A stretch of 64,000 bases of DNA from Desertimonas flava (GTDB lineage Bacteria; Actinomycetota; Acidimicrobiia; Acidimicrobiales; Ilumatobacteraceae), in contig NZ_QKYK01000023.1 in the NCBI RefSeq assembly GCF_003426815.1, positions 1 to 64,000 of the forward strand. The letters are read 5' to 3'. Both the position numbers and the translations under genes were made by a program. This document shows, in pieces, positions 60,148 through 64,000 of this stretch. The stretch's first letter is position 1, and each line of letters begins with the position of its first letter. The notes under the pieces are model-generated. The model was not told the origin of the DNA, did not search any database, and saw only the letters and a program-made list of their open reading frames with translations.

Positions 60148-61740
60148 ATGGCCCGCATCCTCGTCACCGAAGAGATCGCCGACGGAGGCCTCGACCGGCT
60201 CCGCGCCGTCGGCCACACCGTGGACGTGCGTACCGGGCTGTCCGCCTCCGAATTGCTGACCGAGATCGTCGGTGCCCACGCCCTGATCATCCGCTCGGCC
60301 ACCAACGTCGACCGGGCGGTCCTCGAGGCGGCCACCGATCTGCTCGTCGTCGGCCGAGCCGGCATCGGCCTCGACAACGTCGACGTCGAGGCGGCCACCG
60401 AGCGCGGCGTGATGGTCGTCAACGCCCCGCAGTCGAACATCGTGTCGGCGGCCGAACACACGATGGCCCTACTGCTCGCCCAGGCCCGCAACGTGGCCCA
60501 GGCCCACTCGGCACTGGTCGCCGGCCGCTGGGAGCGCAGCAAGTGGGAGGGCGTCGAGCTCGCCGACAAGACCCTCGGCATCGTCGGCCTCGGCCGCATC
60601 GGCAAGCTGGTCGCCGATCGCGCCCGCGGGTTCGGCATGCGCCTCGTCGCCTACGACCCGTTCGTGTCGGCCGAGAAGGCCCGCTCCGGCGGGGTCGAGC
60701 TGATGCCGCTCGATCAGGTCGTCGCCGAAGCCGACTTCCTCACGATCCACCTGCCCCGCACACCCGAAACCGTCGGTCTGATCGGTCGCGACCTGCTCCT
60801 CAAGGCCAAGCCGTCGCTGCGCGTCATCAACGTCGCCCGCGGTGGGATCGTGGACGAGGAGGCGCTCGCCGAGGCGATCCGCGACGGTGTGATCGCCGGC
60901 GCCGCGCTCGACGTGTTCGTGTCCGAGCCCACCACCGAGTCGCCGTTGTTCCAGCTGGACAGCGTGACGGTCACGCCGCACCTCGGGGCCAGCACCCGCG
61001 AGGCGCAGGACAAGGCGGGCGACACGATCGCCGACATGGTGCAGCTCGCCCTGGCCGGCGACTTCGTCCCATTCGCCGTCAACCTCGCCGCGGCCGAGGC
61101 CCACGAGTCGCTGCGTCCGTTCCTGCCCCTGGCCGAGCGGCTCGGGTCGCTGTTCGGCTCGCTCGTCGGCGCGGGTCTGGGCGGTGCCCAGGGTACTCGG
61201 TTGCCATCGTCGATCGAGATCGTGGTCGAGGGTGACATCGGCGCCCACGACAACCGCATCGTCGGCCTGTCGGTGCTCAAGGGCCTGTTCTCGGGCGTGT
61301 CGAGCGACCCCGTCACCTACGTCAACGCGCCGCAGCGGGCCAAGGAAGCCGGTCTCGACGTCCGCGAGGTGTCGTCCACGACGTCGGCCGACTACGTCAA
61401 CCTGATCACCATCAAGGGTGGCGGCCACGAGATCGCCGGCACGCTCGCCGGTCGCCGCGGTGAGCAGCGGATCGTCCTCGTCGACGGGCACACGTTCGAC
61501 GTCCCGCCCGCCGACGACATGGTGATGATCACCAACGACGACCGGCCCGGCGTGATCGGCACCGTCGGCACCATGCTCGGCGAAGCCGGCGTCAACATCG
61601 CCGACATGGACGTCGGCCGCAGCGAGACCGACGGCCTCGCCGTGATGCTCATCGCGCCGACGTCCGAGGTGGCGCCCGAGGTGCTCGACGCCCTCCGCGC
61701 CGCGCCTGGGATCGTCAGCGTGGCGTCGCTGACCAGCTGA
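60148..61740 (+). CDS. serA: D-3-phosphoglycerate dehydrogenase (long, ACT-containing)
   Basis: 530 residues, the mycobacterial type. Substrate/NAD fold: VVGRAGIGLDNVDVEAA, LGIVGLGRIGKLVADRARGFG, LPRTPETVGLIG, NVARGGIVDEEAL, and PHLGASTREAQDKAG with the catalytic His. It is followed by the ASB domain and a C-terminal ACT domain (VMITNDDRPGVIGTVGTMLGEAG), which mediates serine feedback. First step of serine synthesis. Its last 28 bases are repeated three more times after the stop. Confidence 0.96.
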   Translation: MARILVTEEIADGGLDRLRAVGHTVDVRTGLSASELLTEIVGAHALIIRSATNVDRAVLEAATDLLVVGRAGIGLDNVDVEAATERGVMVVNAPQSNIVSAAEHTMALLLAQARNVAQAHSALVAGRWERSKWEGVELADKTLGIVGLGRIGKLVADRARGFGMRLVAYDPFVSAEKARSGGVELMPLDQVVAEADFLTIHLPRTPETVGLIGRDLLLKAKPSLRVINVARGGIVDEEALAEAIRDGVIAGAALDVFVSEPTTESPLFQLDSVTVTPHLGASTREAQDKAGDTIADMVQLALAGDFVPFAVNLAAAEAHESLRPFLPLAERLGSLFGSLVGAGLGGAQGTRLPSSIEIVVEGDIGAHDNRIVGLSVLKGLFSGVSSDPVTYVNAPQRAKEAGLDVREVSSTTSADYVNLITIKGGGHEIAGTLAGRRGEQRIVLVDGHTFDVPPADDMVMITNDDRPGVIGTVGTMLGEAGVNIADMDVGRSETDGLAVMLIAPTSEVAPEVLDALRAAPGIVSVASLTS

Positions 61741-61832
61741 GCGTCAGCGTGGCGTCGCTGACCAGCTGAGCGTCAGCGTGGCGTCGCTGACCAGCTGAGC
61801 GTCAGCGTGGCGTCGCTGACCAGCTGAGCGTC
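61713..61832. repeat. 29-bp tandem repeat, 4.1 copies, covering the serA stop codon
   Basis: Identical units at 61713-61741, 61742-61770, 61771-61799 and 61800-61828. Each contains the perfect hairpin GTCAGCG-TGGCGT-CGCTGAC, then CAGCTGA whose TGA in copy 1 is the serA stop (61738-61740), and one G. 29 is not a multiple of three, so the later stops are out of frame. It lies between two genes on the same strand. Confidence 0.97.
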
Positions 61833-61859
61833 GCGTTTGGGTCGCGCGACGGCTGCTGC

Positions 61860-61865
61860 CAGGAT
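61860..61865 (+). promoter_or_regulatory. Leaderless -10 box of the FdhF/YdeP gene
   Basis: CAGGAT lies 6 bases before GTG 61872, after the serA repeat array. Confidence 0.4.
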
Positions 61866-61871
61866 GAAGCC

Positions 61872-64000
61872 GTGAAGCCGGCTCCACGCGTCGACCAAGG
61901 TGACGAGCATCTGAAGGTCACCGCACCGAAGGGGTACGCCGCCGGGATTCCGGCGGTCGTCGAGTCGGTGCGCCAGCTGGTGGATCACCTCGGCGTGGCC
62001 AAGGCGGCGCGCACCATGCTGCGCATCAACCAGCCCGACGGGTTCGACTGCCCGGGGTGCGCATGGCCCGAGGACAACCTCAACGGTCACCGGACGAGCC
62101 GCTTCGAGTTCTGCGAGAACGGCGCCAAGGCGATCGCCGAGGAGGCGACCGACCGCAGGATCACCGCCGACTTCTTCGCCGAGCACTCGATCGCCTCGCT
62201 CGCCGAGCGGTCCGACTACTGGCTCGGGCAGCAGGGCCGGCTGACCGAGCCGATGTACCGGCCGGCGGGGGCGACGCACTACGAGCCGATCTCGTGGGAA
62301 GCGGCGTTCGCGCGGATCGGCGGCGCGTTGCGTGCCCTGTCGTCGCCCGATCGGGCTGTGTTCTACACGTCGGGTCGCACGAGTAACGAGGCGGCATTCT
62401 CGTACCAGCTGTTCGTCCGTGCCCTGGGCACCAACAACCTGCCCGACTGCTCGAACATGTGCCACGAGTCGAGTGGCGTCGCCCTCACCGAGACGATCGG
62501 GATCGGCAAGGGCACGGTGACCATCGAGGACATCCACGACGCCGGGTTGCTCGTCATCATCGGTCAGAACCCGGGGACGAACCACCCGCGCATGCTCAGC
62601 GCCCTCGAGACGGCCAAGCGCCGCGGGGCGAAGGTCGTGTCGATCAATCCGTTGCCGGAGGCGGGGTTGATGCAGTTCCGCAACCCGCAGACCGTGCGGG
62701 GCCTCGCCCGCCGCGGCACCGCGCTGTCCGACCTTCACCTCCCGGTGGCGGTCGGCGCCGACCTCGCCCTGTTCCAGCTCGTCAACGCCCGTCTGGCCGC
62801 GTCCGGGTCGGTCGACCGGGCCTTCGTCGACGCCTCCTGCGACGGCTTCGACGAGCTCACCACCCACCTCGCCGGCCTCGACCACGACGCCCTGCTCGCC
62901 GCCACCGGACTGACGGCCGGCGACGTCGACGCGTTCGTGGAGCTGGTCGCCGGTCACGAGCGCATCGTCGCCTGCTGGGCGATGGGTCTCACGCAGCACC
63001 GGCAGGCCGTCGCGACCATCCGCGAGGTCGCCAACACGCTGTTGCTACGCGGGGCGATCGGCAAGCGAGGCGCCGGATTGTGCCCCGTGCGCGGGCACAG
63101 CAACGTCCAGGGCGACCGCACGATGGGCATCTACGAACGGCCGTCGCCGGCGTTCCTCGACGCCCTCGCCGACCGCTTCGGGTTCGAACCGCCGCGCGCA
63201 CACGGGTTCGACACCGTCGAGGCGATCGCCGCCATGGCAGCCGGCGACGTCGACGTCTTCGTGGCGATGGGCGGCAACTTCGTGTCCGCCGCGCCCGACA
63301 CCGAGGCCACGGCCGCGGCGATGGAGCGTTGCGCGCTCACCGTGCAGGTGTCGACCAAGCTCAACCGGTCGCACGTGCGGTGCGGGACCGAGGCGCTCAT
63401 CCTCCCGTGCCTGGGACGCACCGAGCGGGACTCACGGGGCCCGGAGCAGCGCTTCGTCACCGTCGAGGACTCGATGGGCGTCGTGCACGCGACGCGCGGC
63501 CGCAACGACCCGGCGTCGCCGCACCTGCGCAGCGAGGTCGACATCGTCGCCGGCATCGCCGCCGCCGCACTCGACGCCTCCGTCGTGGACTGGACCGACT
63601 GGGGGCGCGACTATGCGGCGATCCGCGATCACATCGCCGCGGTGGTTCCTGGCTTCGAGGACTTCAACCGGCGGGTGGTCGAGCCGGGCGGCTTCGCCTT
63701 GCCCAACGGGCCGCGCGACAGTCGCACGTTCGCCACGGCCACGGGACGGGCCCGCCTGACGGTGAACACGTTCGAGCCGATCAAGGTGCCGCCCGGTCGC
63801 CTGTTGTTGCAGACGGTGCGGTCCCACGACCAGTACAACACCACCATCTACGGCCTCGACGATCGCTATCGGGGGATCCATGACGGCCGGCGCGTCGTGT
63901 TCGTCAACGCCGACGACATCACCGCCCTCGGCCACGCCGACGGCGACGTGGTGGACGTCGTCAGCGAGTGGCGCGACGGCTCCGAGCGGCGGGCCGAACG
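61872..64000 (+). CDS. FdhF/YdeP-family molybdopterin oxidoreductase, partial
   Basis: The frame is open from GTG 61872 to the window end (709 codons; family members have about 760). Early FDCPGCAWPED with a CxxC, then TSGRTSNEAAFSYQ, CSNMCHESSGVALTE (the region of the molybdenum ligand), NPGTNHPRM, RGAIGKRGAGLCPVRGHSNVQGDRTMG, MGGNFVSAAPDTE and RSHDQYNTTIYG near the C-terminus. This is the FdhF/YdeP group, linked in enterobacteria to acid resistance, with unproven formate activity. No FdhD or electron-transfer partner gene is visible before the window ends. Confidence 0.9.
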   Translation, partial: MKPAPRVDQGDEHLKVTAPKGYAAGIPAVVESVRQLVDHLGVAKAARTMLRINQPDGFDCPGCAWPEDNLNGHRTSRFEFCENGAKAIAEEATDRRITADFFAEHSIASLAERSDYWLGQQGRLTEPMYRPAGATHYEPISWEAAFARIGGALRALSSPDRAVFYTSGRTSNEAAFSYQLFVRALGTNNLPDCSNMCHESSGVALTETIGIGKGTVTIEDIHDAGLLVIIGQNPGTNHPRMLSALETAKRRGAKVVSINPLPEAGLMQFRNPQTVRGLARRGTALSDLHLPVAVGADLALFQLVNARLAASGSVDRAFVDASCDGFDELTTHLAGLDHDALLAATGLTAGDVDAFVELVAGHERIVACWAMGLTQHRQAVATIREVANTLLLRGAIGKRGAGLCPVRGHSNVQGDRTMGIYERPSPAFLDALADRFGFEPPRAHGFDTVEAIAAMAAGDVDVFVAMGGNFVSAAPDTEATAAAMERCALTVQVSTKLNRSHVRCGTEALILPCLGRTERDSRGPEQRFVTVEDSMGVVHATRGRNDPASPHLRSEVDIVAGIAAAALDASVVDWTDWGRDYAAIRDHIAAVVPGFEDFNRRVVEPGGFALPNGPRDSRTFATATGRARLTVNTFEPIKVPPGRLLLQTVRSHDQYNTTIYGLDDRYRGIHDGRRVVFVNADDITALGHADGDVVDVVSEWRDGSERRAE

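Overview
The window is GC-rich, with dense genes on both strands, many GTG starts and few Shine-Dalgarno sites. Gene content points to an actinobacterium, most likely class Acidimicrobiia (Ilumatobacter-like). The supporting evidence is DUF222/13E12 HNH proteins, the order cysteine desulfurase-mnmA-MetE-like-ligA, a K+-independent H+-pyrophosphatase, a MurA with Asp in place of the catalytic Cys, an F420/PPOX-type protein, and glycogen phosphorylase of the DUF3417 type. The class is an inference from gene content; no rRNA or tRNA gene is visible. I support about 60 protein genes, and no gene-free stretch exceeds 300 bases.

Layout. 1-8202: end of an HNH gene, an FAD oxidoreductase, a frameshifted phosphotransferase, a questin-oxidase-like gene behind a SoxR-type operator, an SDR, a DEAD-box helicase fused to a cold-shock domain, a methyltransferase, and an ECF sigma/anti-sigma pair. 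8199-12428: form II CO/xanthine dehydrogenase operon (S-L-M) and bacterioferritin. 12616-23069: small conserved proteins, a LacI regulator, a hydrolase/DUF1643 pair, DedA, H+-PPase, an MFS transporter and MurA. 23173-27962: a peptidase E relative, thiolase, NifU, MeaB, an AbiEi-like protein and enoyl-CoA hydratase. 27990-40234: orphan Hcp, then a glycogen/maltodextrin island (phosphorylase, GT4 synthase, LacI, malEFG, GH13). 40238-45709: a PPOX protein, a probable protein-deglycation pair (fructosamine kinase + LMW phosphatase), a second HNH gene, AzlCD and GalT. 45788-53123: methyltransferase, cysteine desulfurase-mnmA, a membrane protein, a MetE-like protein and LigA. 53230-64000: a membrane protein, a PASTA protein with a degenerate kinase domain, an SDR + SCP2 pair, a GNAT and a membrane protein, SerA, and the start of an FdhF/YdeP oxidoreductase.

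The main unexplained structure is at gene 3' ends. Four genes (FAD oxidoreductase, meaB, mnmA, serA) end in tandem repeats whose unit is the last 13-28 bases of that gene, its stop codon and 1-5 bases beyond. Each unit has a different, locally derived sequence. A fifth gene end (53230) has a 12-bp duplication across its stop, flanking a 78-base hairpin element. Most other convergent gene pairs are separated by at most about 36 bases, five of them with a simple hairpin. The four convergent spacers longer than that all contain one of these duplications.

A second window-wide pattern is leaderless expression: a -10-like xAxxxT hexamer sits 6-7 bases before the ATG/GTG of many genes.
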